From: Notospermus geniculatus | Lineage: Eukaryota; Nemertea; Pilidiophora; Heteronemertea; Lineidae | Assembly: GCA_002633025.1 (NCBI GenBank) | Contig: NMRB01000835.1 | Coordinates: 130,639 to 194,638 of the forward strand | Length of the DNA stretch: 64,000 nt | Direction of reading: 5' to 3' | Part shown: positions 40,801-52,400 of the stretch, piece by piece | Layout of the letters: each line of letters begins with the position of its first letter | Numbering within the stretch: the first letter of the stretch is position 1 | Notes under the pieces: generated by a model | Databases searched by the model: none | Told to the model about the DNA's origin: nothing | Seen by the model: the letters and a program-made list of their open reading frames with translations, nothing else | Made by a program: the position numbers and the translations under genes

Positions 40801-42814
40801 TAGGTAAGGCTGAACGCTTGACCGACATAGTGGTCAGAAGGGAAATTTTGTTTGCTTTTAATTAACTTTGATTCTAGACTTACTTCTTTGATATAGACAA
40901 TTTTAATAGAAACCTTGCCTACTGGTATTCATAAGACTGTTTCTGTCTCTTTCAGTTTTGGTGGCTTCCAAGCAAAGGCTGACAAACACGATGCTGGTGT
41001 CATCCATATTTCATATCTGGGTATCATTATGATTTGTTGTTATTCACTCATCTCGGGCCTTTCTGGTGTTTACACAGAGTATGTCTTAAAAAGATACTAT
41101 GAGGTAGGTACCCAACTCGGGGTCATTCTCCTGAAGTACATATGCGGTGTGCAATGTTTGATGCAGATCTGGTGGATGTTTGGCACTCAAGAGGGCATGC
41201 GCCGAAATGCTAAACCTCTGACCAATGAAGTAGGGACTGGGCACCAATCATCAGGACAACCACCTATGATGAAAAGAAATAATAAAATTAATTGGCTTTT
41301 GTAGTTTGGGCATCTGAATGTACCGTAGTGTAACACAGTAATCATCTGACTGCAACCAAACTAACACCTCTCATTTCAGACCTCACTGCACTTACAAAAC
41401 TCTTTGCTTTATATATTTGGTATTATGTTAAATGGTGGTGCTTGGTTCTTTGAGGCCTCATTCTCAGATAAGGGTAAGTTTCATTCAAGGAAAGTTTTAA
41501 ATACAGTTGCTGCAGAAAGTTTTAAAATGTGACCCACTCTGGCAAAAGCAGATGCATATCGCTCTTAGCTTGGCAGGTTGAGACCAAATTTTTGTCAATT
41601 TCAATATTGTCTGTCTATTGTGAAATCTGAAACAATCTATCTCTTCCATTCTCTCCTGGTGCCATCTTAGTTCATTGAGGCTCACCTTCTGAGCGACATG
41701 CAACTGCTTTTGCCAGAGTGGGTCACAAATATCCTTGGAAATTGGAAAGAAACAGTCATTTTTATGCAGGACTGATTTTAGCAGATGCATTCACGAGATA
41801 TCTCATAGAACTTATTGGAAAATATTCTCATTGAATACCTTGCCTCCATTCCAGCTGACAGATTCTACATATTTAGAGGATATTCCATATACACTGTATT
41901 GATCATAATTTCCCAGGTAAGCAGTGACTGCTTGTTTGCTTACATGCCTGCTTTCAAGGTTTTATTCCCATTTCAGCCTTTCAACACAAACACTTTTGCT
42001 AACCCTAGACCTAAGTATTGGACAGTGATTTGGTCATTGTCCAGGCAGCAAATGTCCTTGGGGGACCGTTGTCCTTCTGGAGAATTGTCCAGGGCATTGC
42101 CAGCGGGGCACATATCCAGGGGGAAATGTCCTGCTGCCACCCTGAGGCCACGGTTATTATATTCTTTGGTTTACGGGCACAAAGATTTTGAGCCGAGGTA
42201 CGGAGGACGAAATAAAAATGTTAAAAAAACTTCGGTTCAGTTCATTTTTTCATTTTCAGCTTTAGAATGACAAGTTAGACAAATCGGAGAAAATAAAAAA
42301 CCAAATGAATTCTTTATAAATGCCTATTTTATGCTTCTTTCCGTCCTCGCTGCCGGGAAATAGGCATACGCTTGGTTTTATTTATTTTTAGCTGTCGTGA
42401 TTGCTGAAATCAAAGTTGGTGGGAATAAAAACAACTCGATTTATTTGTTATTTTCTTAGACGACCTCATTTGAACTTCAGCGGCAATAAAAGAAACTGAT
42501 TTTCATAATTCTATTTTTTTTGGTACAGCATTTTGCCACGTCGGTGGGCCCGTAAACCAGAGAATAAAAAAAGTGTGGCCTGAAGAAGTCGTTTTCACAG
42601 GCATATTTTCTTTCTTGCAGGCCATGATTGGGCTAATACTTTATCTGCTGTGATGAAACATGCCAGCAACATAGTCCGTTTATTCATCATCTCATCTGCC
42701 ATGCTGGTGACAACAGTCCTCTCAATGATCATATTTAGTCTTCAGTTGAATGCATACTTCTGTGCTTCCTTTATCCTAGTCTTCGTTGCTCTTGGACTCT
42801 ACCATAGTAAATGA
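34877..42814 (+). CDS. SLC35A4: SLC35A4-like nucleotide-sugar transporter family protein
   Basis: Exons: 34877-34960, 35589-35686, 36231-36336, 39517-39681, 40682-40803, 40956-41103, 41380-41473, 41855-41916 and 42621-42814 (TGA). ATG 34877 has strong context (AAAATGG). A short hydrophilic N-terminus is followed by multiple hydrophobic helices. Family signatures are INNNLCVHMQLQMDPATYQV, NLKILSTAFLYRL, the Gly-rich AVAGGCNSFGG, CCYSLISGLSGVYTEYVLKR and LSAVMKHASNIVRLF. SLC35A4 is a Golgi-resident relative of CMP-sialic acid and UDP-sugar transporters. Two oddities appear. A tandem copy of exons 2-3 sits at 37920-38665, with a 2-nt frameshift in the exon 2 copy. Including exon 41855-41916 also puts the final exon out of frame by two bases, while skipping it gives an open 336-residue protein that lacks one helix. 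Confidence 0.85.
35002..37330. repeat. Tandem duplication unit A around SLC35A4 exons 2-3
   Basis: From AAAGTTTTGGAATGAGAC to GATTGACAGTAAAT. It contains intact exons 2 (35589-35686) and 3 (36231-36336). Unit B (37332-39287) follows directly with no n. The units are nearly identical apart from small changes, a roughly 0.5-kb segment present only in A (about 36580-37110) and a MITE present only in B. Confidence 0.85.
36857..37307. mobile_element. 450-bp foldback element, whole in unit A only
   Basis: Left arm AATGGGGTACTGGCAAAC..TATCAACCTGGGTAAAAC; right arm GTTTTACCCAGGTTGAT..GTTTGCCGGTACCCCATT. The interior is rich in TGACGTCA-like words. In unit B only the right half remains (39063-39260). 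Confidence 0.65.
37332..39287. repeat. Tandem duplication unit B, with a frameshifted copy of SLC35A4 exon 2
   Basis: It carries copies of exon 2 (about 37920-38019) and exon 3 (about 38560-38665). In the exon 2 copy, AGAGTGAGGCAAGG replaces AGAGTGGCAAGG, a 2-nt insertion that shifts the frame and soon reaches a stop. Including it in the mRNA would break the protein, so it is left out of the gene model. Confidence 0.82.
38741..38903. mobile_element. TTAA-bounded MITE, 163 bp, present only in unit B
   Basis: Starts TTAAAGGGCCTCTAGAGGCA and ends TGCCTCTAGAGGCCCTTTAA. The corresponding place in unit A (about 36408-36430) lacks it, so there is a filled and an empty site in the same window. TTAA edges suggest a piggyBac-like source. 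Confidence 0.8.
39820..40660. other. Intron stretch with possible retroelement tails
   Basis: Within the SLC35A4-like intron 39682-40681. The words AATTCAATTCAAATAAGTTT (about 39818-39840) and GAATAAAGCTATTCGTAATT (about 40600) resemble 3' ends of non-LTR elements in opposite orientations. No coding remnant was recognised, so this is tentative. Confidence 0.25.
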
Positions 42815-42884
42815 AGGGACCAGAACAAAAAAAGTTTCTCCCGAAAGCCTTTCCGTTGACCTACATTAGAGTGTAAGACACGAT

Positions 42885-43011
42885 GGGTCGAATTCATAAA
42901 GCGGTGCAATCGTTAGAACCGTCTTAGGCCGGTTCCAAGTACAGTGGTTGACGATACTTGGAACCGGCTTAAGATGGTTCTAAAGATAGAACCGCTTTAT
43001 GAATACGACCC
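42885..43011. mobile_element. Foldback element, 127 bp, in the SLC35A4 3' UTR
   Basis: Left end GGGTCGAATTCATAAAGCGG and right end CCGCTTTATGAATACGACCC, with further inner complementarity (CCGGTTCCAAGTA / TACTTGGAACCGG). It lies about 70 bp after the stop codon and so is probably transcribed in the 3' UTR. Confidence 0.8.
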
Positions 43012-44042
43012 AAATAAACCAAACTGGAAATGATTTGGAAGAAAAGGGTTAAAAATCCAGCAGCTGTTAGACATGTGTGGAAGAACTTGTTGCCACTGAA
43101 CAGATTTAAAGTTATTGATTGGGTTTTGTAAGTTAATACAGCATCATGCTTTCGTCAGTAGTTATTCATAAAATACTTGACATCTGGTTTTGGAATTTGA
43201 ACATTTGCTTTATTGACATATTTTCAGGCCTACTGTAATCTGCCATGGAGTGGTTGGTTTGATTGCAAGAATAAAAAATCACCAACAAAATTCTCAAACG
43301 TTTTGGGTGGAAAGTGTACTTTTTTTCTCGTTTATTCATCTATACATATTGACAAGAATATATAAGTACCATGGTACTTCTATATTCTTGATATTGAATA
43401 GTGTTTTTCAATGGATTTAAAGTTGATTAGGGTAAAAACTATTGATTTAATGGTAGAGTCACACAACTAGTCTCATTCTCTTTCAGGAAATATCCTACAA
43501 TATCATATCTTTGATTGAATCTCAAGGTGCCAAACCTGATTTATACTATATACATTAATATATTATATGTACATGCAGTAAGAATTTAGTAATGACAGAT
43601 GTTTGGTTATATCTAGTTGTTGTGTATTAAAATGAAGTTTATACTTCTGTTGTAATTGATTGAAATCATACCAATGCATGTCAGTTGTTCAGTAATGATT
43701 GTGGGTGTAATGGAACCTACATTTCCAATAAATTCTTCCATCGCATGAATACATGTATTGCTTTTGGGTTTTCTGTCTTTGACATCATGGACCTTTCCCA
43801 TCATTACTGTTGGTTCTAATCCCTTCATTGGGAATGGATAAAATGACCACCACTCATGGAGTTCTACTGTATTAAGTTACGGTAACCATGTAGTGAGGTC
43901 TATCGTTGGGTCCCTCAAGTTCACCATCCCCCAAATAGCTTCCATGGACAAAAGAATTAGCAAGGGCCATTTTACTCCTTGATGTGTAAAACATTCAGCA
44001 CTAAAACCAACATATCATGTGCAGTGAAATGTGAGGTTTATT
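43012..44042. other. 3' intergenic region between convergent SLC35A4 and B3GLCT genes
   Basis: AT-rich and non-coding by inspection. No RNA gene, repeat family or exon was recognised. Confidence 0.4.
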
Positions 44043-44839
44043 ATCTTTTCATTTTCATATCAATAATTGGTGTAAAAGGCAAGCATGTAAAGTGGAACAT
44101 GAAATACATCATAAACCATAGCACAGGGTCAAAATGTAACTCATCATTTGTTCGTTAATTAACATATTTGCTATCTGCAAAAGGAACGTTTCAAATTAAT
44201 TGAATATGAAAACTCCATTAGGCCGTAACAAAGCAACCCTTGTTGACCAGTTCAACTAACACTACCAGCACCATGCTAACGAAACCCTTAACCACCAAGA
44301 CATGAATACGAGTGACATTCTGCTCCAATCTGGAAGAGGGCAAATATTGTCCTAGTTGTCTAAGCTTGCCAAAAAATAGCATACAATATTGATTTGGATA
44401 TTATGCTTCTAATTTCAGACAGATTGTCTATTTCACCATAAACTGCTCTATGCAGAGTATTGACTAAAGTAAACTAAATGTCTTGATACATTCATCAAAT
44501 AAATGTCATGGATAAAACAGCAGTGTGACCACGGAAATACAGATTAGATTTAATAAGCTCTCTGGACAAGAAAATAACTACCGGTAAGTAACATCATTAC
44601 AAATCTTCAAAATTTCCCATCAAAGGTCAAAACTTTGATAATGTCGAATGACTAGATTTGTCCCTCTTTTAGGAGTTAGAGGGGCCAAAGGGAGCCAAAC
44701 ATGATGTTCATCTCTTGTCACCAGCTGAATTTGGAGATATCCCTATTATATGCCTTGCTACAAAGTCACACTTGCTACAGTCATAAACAAAAGAACACCA
44801 GGTGGCACCACCTGTTAAAAGGTTAGAGAAGGCTTCATT

Positions 44840-47800
44840 CTAAAGTTCATCTCTTCGGGAAGAAGTGTCTTGTAAATAATCTTTATAAACGTTGTATGGA
44901 TCACAGTTCCAGAATTTATGGAATGAGACAGGTTTCTGGTGACGAAGATAACCAGTTGCATAATCATAAGGACGTGCCTGAAAAGGAAACCAGAATGTAA
45001 GACAAACATGATTCATCTTAAGTACTGCTGCAGTGGATGATGAGTTTTCTTAAAAGAAATTCTACACTGAAACAAATGCTTTTCTTACGAACTGAACCTC
45101 ATCACTGCCATGCATTTTGTCCCCCATTGTGCCAGAGCAAAATGGACTTTTCCTGAGCAACTTTAATAGACTGACGCTAGAGACACCTATCAGTCAGTAG
45201 AGCTCAACGTGAACCAAATGATTAGTTATGTCAATAGTTTACAGATGGCGTTTAAGCTCAGTAATTGTACTCCCAAGGAGCTGGGGGCAGGTTAAAGGGT
45301 TAGTAGACTGATGCATGCAGGGGCGGAGCCACAATTTCGGAAAAGAGGGGGCGCACTGTGCTAGAAAATTCAGAAATCTGCGGTGAATTTCAATGATTTG
45401 TCCAAATTTCAGAATTTCATGGTCAATTTTACAGATCTGTTGGCCAAAAGGGGGTGCAGACTGGGTGCGCCCCCGCCCCCCAGATCCGCGCCTGGCATGT
45501 ACCGAGCCTTGCTTATAATGTGTACAGTAATGGCAAAAACTAACCTGATGGAAGAGTGGACTATGTGTGACAGGAATGCCAAGATGTTGCAAAGCCATGC
45601 CTAACAACATATCATCGGGCGAATCATTCCCAGGACACGTGAAGGCATCAGTCCTCATCAAATGTACCACAGCAGCTCGACTGAACACCATTCTGCAACA
45701 AGCACGGAGCTGAGGAAATTGTGGCAACTCGGATTAAATTTGATTTCATTAGGCGGAAAGTAGTACAATAGTGAACAACAATGCGGACACAGATGGATGA
45801 GATAATACAGCACAAACTTACCCACCGCCGCCAGTTATGTAGTCATAGCCTCTACCAACAGACGTCCCAAATCCATATCTCTCCCCAAGTGCAACTGGTT
45901 CTTTGGGATTATAACATGCCAAAACTTGCTGCAATCTGGGTATGCTGGAAAACAAGAATCATTATATGAAGGGAAACTTCACTGGGACTCGGCCACTTTT
46001 TCAACAAACCATGCGACAATTTTATTCCTTACCTGAATAGAGAATCATCATCGGCAACCACCAGCCAATCCTTCCTAAGTTCTTGGTTGGTGTAGGCCCG
46101 CTTCAGAATGGCATGTGTCTTTCCGCAGTGACCTGGGAAAAAGAATGGTAACTTTTGGTACAAAGTCAAGAAAAGCATGAAATAGCCTGGAATAAAACTA
46201 CCGGTACAAAAATCTCACTCTTCAGCAGGTTAGAGGTACTGCATGCACATTCCTTTGCATTTACAGTTCCTGGACCTGGTAAATAAGTGGCTGATGGATA
46301 GGTCACAACAATCCACCATAATGAAAGTGACATGATCATACTCAGTTGAGAGATAAAACAGTCTATCCTTACCACTTTCAGTATTTTCAACTCCTAAGTT
46401 GATCGTTGGTATTTTTGTGTCTTCCAAGTCACTGTAGAACTCAATGTGTTTGACATCCTTGGCCCATGTTGCTTTCACCACTGGCACTAGAAAACAGCGA
46501 GTTTCTAACATAAGAACTGCAGAGTGGAGCAGAATTACACGACTGAGAAAAGAAACGGAGGAAACCACCTCTCTGTCCCAGAATGTTTATATGAAATTAA
46601 TATACGTACCTCTTTCTGTATGAAATTTCTCACAGGTTTTGACTGCAAAGAATATCTTCTCCAAGTCAACAGCTGAGCCCTGAAATTCCAAAAATATGAA
46701 CATGCGTGACATAATACAAGACAAGGAAGAAAAGTATTTTTGTGATTTCATGATGATTATTTTTATGCAAAATACATATGTATGATGATTCGATCAGCTC
46801 CCAGGATAGGGGGTGTCTGAAAATTGTCTTACACCAAATGTGACCATTCTTGCAAGAAATTGGTATCAACAATACCAGTACTGATTCAGATTAAGACATG
46901 AGTACCTACACAGCTTGGAATTTTTTCTTGGAATGATGTAGCACAGTACTCTTCTTCTTTTTCGGCACAGAATTCCTTCATGTCTGTCAAGGTTACACCT
47001 TTTCCATCATCCCAGATGAACTTTGCCAACTATAACAAAACAATTAACTCATCAACAGGCTGGCTCACTTATCAATGTTTGATAAAGGCCTGTGAGAACT
47101 TTATTGATTATCTTAATAAAAGTGAATGAAGTCTGGTGATAGCATGTGTGCAGTATGAGGACAAAAGCAAACAAACACATGTAGGAAAGGATGATGTGTA
47201 TATTGGGATCTCACCTCATGCTTGGCATCAATTGAAAAATCATACTGTGTTTCTTTCTCTTTTATCCTCTTTGCTAAGCTGAAATGTAAGCTGTACTTGT
47301 GAGAGAATGTTTACAAGTGCGCACAAGAGTTGTGCAGTATTTGGGGAAAGGAGAATTTAGCCTACTGACTGTGCTAATCAGATCATAACTAACTTTTTAA
47401 AGAGAGGTCTACTCAGAGCAAATCCTGCAGCAAAATCTGGATACATAAAACCTTCTTCCATGAAGTAATGGTGTATGATTGTACTGTCTGCATCTGTAAG
47501 GCCTCTTCCAAGGAAATATTTCTGCAATTTAGAAAAAAGCAGTTTCCAAAATAATGTTAGCTAACAGATTACTTAGGTCCATACTCTATGGACTGCATAG
47601 ATGGCAAAAAATTGCCTAGACGTCAGAACATGGTACTTTCGGAAAAGGGTTCCAGTCCATTACAGACTGGATAAGCTATTTCGCCAAATTACCAGTACCT
47701 GATATTCAAGCATACCAGTACTATGCTGTCTCCTATTATGAATACCCCCTCCCCATCCCCAAACAGAAACAACAGAGAAGTAAATTAATTCAAAGAAATT

Positions 47801-48323
47801 TATGTGGTATACTGGTACCTTTTTGGCATCATAAGTATGTAGCACCTTGAGCAATTTCTTCAGGTCTATGTGAGTACCGTCTTCACAGAGAAACACCCAG
47901 GATGGGAGTGGCTCCTGCTGGGCTAAGCTGAATTAAGCAAAAAATAGACTAGAGGAATAAATTAATAATCATACACAAGGGGGTTCAATCACATTACATG
48001 TAGGCTACCACCACAAAATGTGTCAAGACATGTTGTATGTGAGCTTGACATTTGGCATGTCTAACTCCGGACAGCTAACAATGAAGCCTGGAACTGCATT
48101 CTTTTGCCAGAGTTATGAGGCTCAACATAATGAAGTGCCCTTCAATTCCAAATTTCGAGTTGCCCTAAAATGGTATTTCCAGGCATAATGTAGATGAAAT
48201 TGTTTATTATCTTTGTTTCATAATGTCCACTTTCATTCGGCCTTACCTTGGTATTATTGGAAGAACTGTCCAAGCACCAACTGTTGACCAATTTTCATGC
48301 AGAAGGATCACATTTAGGTTGCC
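44840..48323 (-). pseudogene. B3GLCT: Second, 5'-truncated set of B3GLCT exons
   Basis: Eleven exons: 48323-48247, 47927-47819, 47521-47394, 47278-47215, 47029-46910, 46679-46610, 46486-46373, 46132-46033, 45944-45822, 45692-45545 and 44977-44840. They are intact, in phase, and identical in length to the exons of the complete gene, ending in the same SSRRDEL tail. The three 5' exons are not repeated, so this copy has no signal anchor or start of its own. It could be an allelic copy placed in tandem by the assembler, or a true partial tandem duplication producing an alternative 3' half. Its reading frame is undamaged, so 'pseudogene' here only means incomplete. One donor differs (A|GTTAGT here, A|GTAAGT in the complete gene). 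Confidence 0.8.
45318..45494. mobile_element. CAGGGGCGG-ended MITE in a B3GLCT intron, copy 1
   Basis: Ends CAGGGGCGGAGCC and GGATCCGCGCCTGG-like, flanked on both sides by a GCATG-type word. Same family as 27621-27775. It is present at the orthologous place in copy 2 (49927-50110), so it predates the duplication or allele split. Confidence 0.7.
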
Positions 48324-49243
48324 CTGGTAGGAGATCAAATTAGACAGGTTCTGAGATTGGTAGGAGATCCGCGGAGGGACAAGATTCCTTTGGGTTTTTC
48401 AATCATGTTTTCTACACAGAAGCTACTTGACATTGTGTCATCTGAATTCCTATTTTGTTTTAAATCTTTTCATTTTCATATCAATAATTGGTGTAAAAGG
48501 CAAGCATGTAAAGTGGAACATGAAATACATCATAAACCATAGCACAGGGTCAAAATTTAACTCATCATTTGTTCGTTAATTAACATATTTGCTATCTGCA
48601 AAACGTTTCAAATTAATTGAATATGAAAACTCCATTAGGCCGTAACAAAGCAACCCTTGTTGACCAGTTCAACTAACACTACCAGCACCATGCTAACAAA
48701 ACCCTTAACCACCAAGATATGAATATGAGTGACATTCTGCTCCAATTTGGAAGAGGGCAAATTGTCCTAGTTGTCTAAGCTTGCCAAAAAAAAGCATACA
48801 ATATTGATTTGGATATTATGCTTCTAATTTCAGACAGATTATCTATTTCACCATAAACTGCTCTGGGCAGAGTATTGACTAAAGTAAACTAAATATCTTG
48901 ATACATTCATCAAATAAATGTCATGGATAAAACAGCAGTGTGACCACGGAAATACAGATTAGATTTAATAAGCTCTCTGAACAAGAAAATACCGTAACTA
49001 CTGGTAAGTAACATCATTACAAATCTTCAAAATTTCCCATCAAAGGTCAAAAATTAGATAATGTCGAATGACTAGATTTGTCCCTCTTTTAGGAGTTAGA
49101 GGGGGCCAAAGGGAGCCAAACATGATGTTCATCTCTTGTCACCAGCTGAATTTGGAGATATCCCTATTATATGCCTTGCTACAAAGTCACACTTGCTACA
49201 GTCATAAACAAAAGAACACCAGGTGGTACCAGCTGTTTAAAGT

Positions 49244-49443
49244 TATAGAGGCCTTGCAAATGACGTCACAAGCCGCCATGCTGGGGGGCACATACTGCAG
49301 AGGCGCAGCGAAATGTCCCAATGACGTTACGTCAAACACTGGCGTTGCGCACTTCACGCAGGCCACGTCACGGTCAGCTCACGCCTCTGCCCACTTGCCC
49401 CTCAGCATGGCCGCCAGGATGACGTCATTGCAAGGCCTCTATA
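49244..49443. mobile_element. 200-bp foldback element present only in duplication copy 2
   Basis: Left arm TATAGAGGCCTTGCAA then TGACGTCA; right arm TGACGTCA then TTGCAAGGCCTCTATA. Inner arms GCCGCCATGCTG and CAGCATGGCCGCC also pair. The site is empty in copy 1 (near 44830). TA-type flanks suggest a Tc1/mariner-like source. It inserted about 10 bp beyond the B3GLCT stop codon. Confidence 0.82.
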
Positions 49444-49455
49444 GAAGGTGTCACT

Positions 49456-52400
49456 CTAAAGTTCATCTCTTCGGGAAGAAGTGTCTTGTAAATAATCTTT
49501 ATAAACGTTGTATGGATCACAGTTCCAGAATTTATGGAATGAGACAGGTTTCTGGTGACGAAGATAACCAGTTGCATAATCATAAGGACGTGCCTGAAAA
49601 GGAAACCAGAATGTAAGACAAACATCTTAAGTACTGCTGCAGTGGATGATGAGTTTTCTTAAAAGAAATTCTACACTGAAACAAATGCTTTTCTTACGAA
49701 CTGAACCTCATCACTGCCATGCATTTTGTCCCCCATTGTGCCAGAGCAAAATGGACTTTTCCTGAGCAACTTTAATAGACTGATGCTAGAGACACCTATC
49801 AGTCAGTATAGCTCAACGTGAACCAAATGATTAGTTATGTCAATAGTTTACAGATGGCGTTTAAGCTCAGTAATTGTACTCCCAAGGAGCTGGGGGCAGG
49901 TTAAAGGGTTAGTAGACTGATGCATGCAGGGGCGGAGCCACGATTTCGGAAAAGAGGGGGCGCACTGTGCTAGAAAATTCAGAAATCTGCGGTGAATTTC
50001 AATGATATTATTTGTCCAAATTTCAGAATTTCATGGTCAATTTTACAGATTTGTTGGCCAAAAGGGGGTGCAGACCGGGTGCGCCCCCCGCCCCCTGGAT
50101 CCGCGCCTGGCATGTACCGAGCCTTGCTTGTAATGTGTACAGTAATGGCAAAAACTAACCTGATGGAAGAGTGGACTATGTGTGACAGGAATGCCAAGAT
50201 GTTGCAAAGCCATGCCTAACAACATATCATCGGGCGAATCATTCCCAGGACACGTGAAGGCACCAGTCCTCATCAAATGTACCACAGCAGCTCGACTGAA
50301 CACCATTCTGCAACGAGCACGTAACTGAGGAACTCGGATTAAATTTGACTTCATTAGGGGGAAAGTACAATAGTGAACAACAACGTGGACACAGATGGAT
50401 AGTCACTTCCATTGGGGCATAATCTGTGAGATAATACAGCACAAACTTACCCACCGCCGCCAGTTATGTAGTCATAGCCTCTACCAACAGACGTCCCAAA
50501 TCCATATCTCTCCCCAAGTGCAACTGGTTCTTTGGGATTATAACATGCCAAAACTTGCTGCAATCTGGGTATGCTGGAAAACAAGAATCATTATATGAAG
50601 GGAAACTTCACTGGGACTTGGCCACTTTTTCAACAAACCATGCGACAATTTTATTCCTTACCTGAATAGAGAATCATCATCGGCAACCACCAGCCAATCC
50701 TTCCTAAGTTCTTGGTTGGTGTAAGCCCGCTTCAGAATGGCATGTGTCTTTCCGCAGTGACCTGGGAAAAAGAATGGTAACTTTTGGTACAAAGTCAAGA
50801 AAAGCATGAAATAGCCTGGAATAAAACTACCGGTACAAAAATCTCACTCTTCAGCAGGTTAGAGGTACTGCATGCACATTCCTTTGCATTTACAGTTCCT
50901 GGACCTGGTAAATAAGTGGCTGATGGATAGGTCACAACAATCCACCATAATGAAAGTGACATGATCATACTCAGTTGAGAGATAAAACAGTCTATCCTTA
51001 CCACTTTCAGTATTTTCAACTCCTAAGTTGACCGTTGGGATTTTTGTGTCCTCCAAGTCACTGTAGAACTCAATGTGTTTGACGTCTTTGGCCCATGTTG
51101 CTTTCACCACTGGCACTAGAAAACAACAAGTTTGTAACATAAGAACTGCAGAGTGTAGCAGAATTACACGACTGAGAAAAGAAACGGAGGAAACCACCTC
51201 TCTCTGCCCCAGAATGCTTGTACGTACCTCTTTCTGTATGAAATTTCTCACAGGTTTTGACTGCAAAGAATATCTTCTCCAAGTCAACAGCTGAGCCCTG
51301 AAATTCCAAAAATATGAACATGCGTGACATTACAAGACAAGGAAGAAAAGTATTTTTGTAATTTCATGATGATTATTTTTATGCAATTATACACAATATG
51401 ATTCGATCAGCTCCCAGGATAGGGGGTGTCTCAAAATTGTCTTGCACCAAATGTGACCATTATTGCAAGAAATTGATATCAACGGTACTCATGCAGATTA
51501 AGACAAGAGTACCTACACAGCTTGGAATTTTTTCTTGGAATGATGTAGCACAGTACTCTTCTTCTTTTTCGGCACAGAATTCCTCCATGTCTGTCAAGGT
51601 TACACCTTTTCCATCATCCCAGATGAACTTTGCCAACTATAACAAAACAATTAACTCATCAACAGGCTGGCTCACTCATCAATGTTTGATACAGGCCTGT
51701 GAGAACTTTATTGATTATCTTAATAAAAGTGAATGAAGTCTGGTGATAGCACATGTGCAGTATCAGGACAAAAGCAAACAAACACATGTAGGAAAGGAGG
51801 ATGTGTACATTGGGATCTCACCTCATGCTTGGCATCAATTGAAAAATCATACTGTGTTTCTTTCTCTTTTATCCTCTTTGCTAAGCTGAAATGTAAGCTG
51901 TGCTTGTGAGAGAATGTTTACAAGTGCGCACAAGAGTTGTGCAGTGTTTGGGGAAAGGAGAATTTAGCCTACTGACTGTGCTAATCAGATCATAACTTAC
52001 TTTTTTAAGAGAGGTCTACTCAGAGCAAATCCTGCAGCAAAATCTGGATACATAAAACCTTCTTCCATGAAGTAATGGTGTATGATTGTACTGTCTGCAT
52101 CTGTAAGGCCTCTTCCAAGGAAATATTTCTGCAATTTAGAAAAAAGGAGTTTCCAAAATAATGTTAGCTAACAGATTAGGTCCATACTGTATGGACTGCA
52201 TTGATGGCAAAAAATTGCCTAGACGTCAGAACATGGTACTTTCGGAAAAGGGCTCCAGTCCATTACAGACTGGATAAGCTATTTCGCCAAATTACCGGTA
52301 CCTGATATTCAAGCATACCAGTATGTTGTCTCCTATTATGAATACCCCCTCCCCATCCCCAAACAGAAACAACAGAGAAGTACCGGTAAATTAATTCAAA

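Larger units (their letters stand above)
44043..48463. repeat. Tandem duplication copy 1 (3' half of B3GLCT)
   Basis: About 4.4 kb that aligns throughout with 48464-53071 with scattered substitutions and small indels. The junction at about 48463 is seamless (GTTTTAAAT|CTTTTC) with no n. All 11 contained exons have the same lengths in both copies. Confidence 0.9.

Noticed and set aside
49068-49616. 182-codon plus-strand open frame
   Set aside because: It runs through the foldback element and antisense to the last B3GLCT exon. The exon's RDEL-ending frame is the real one.
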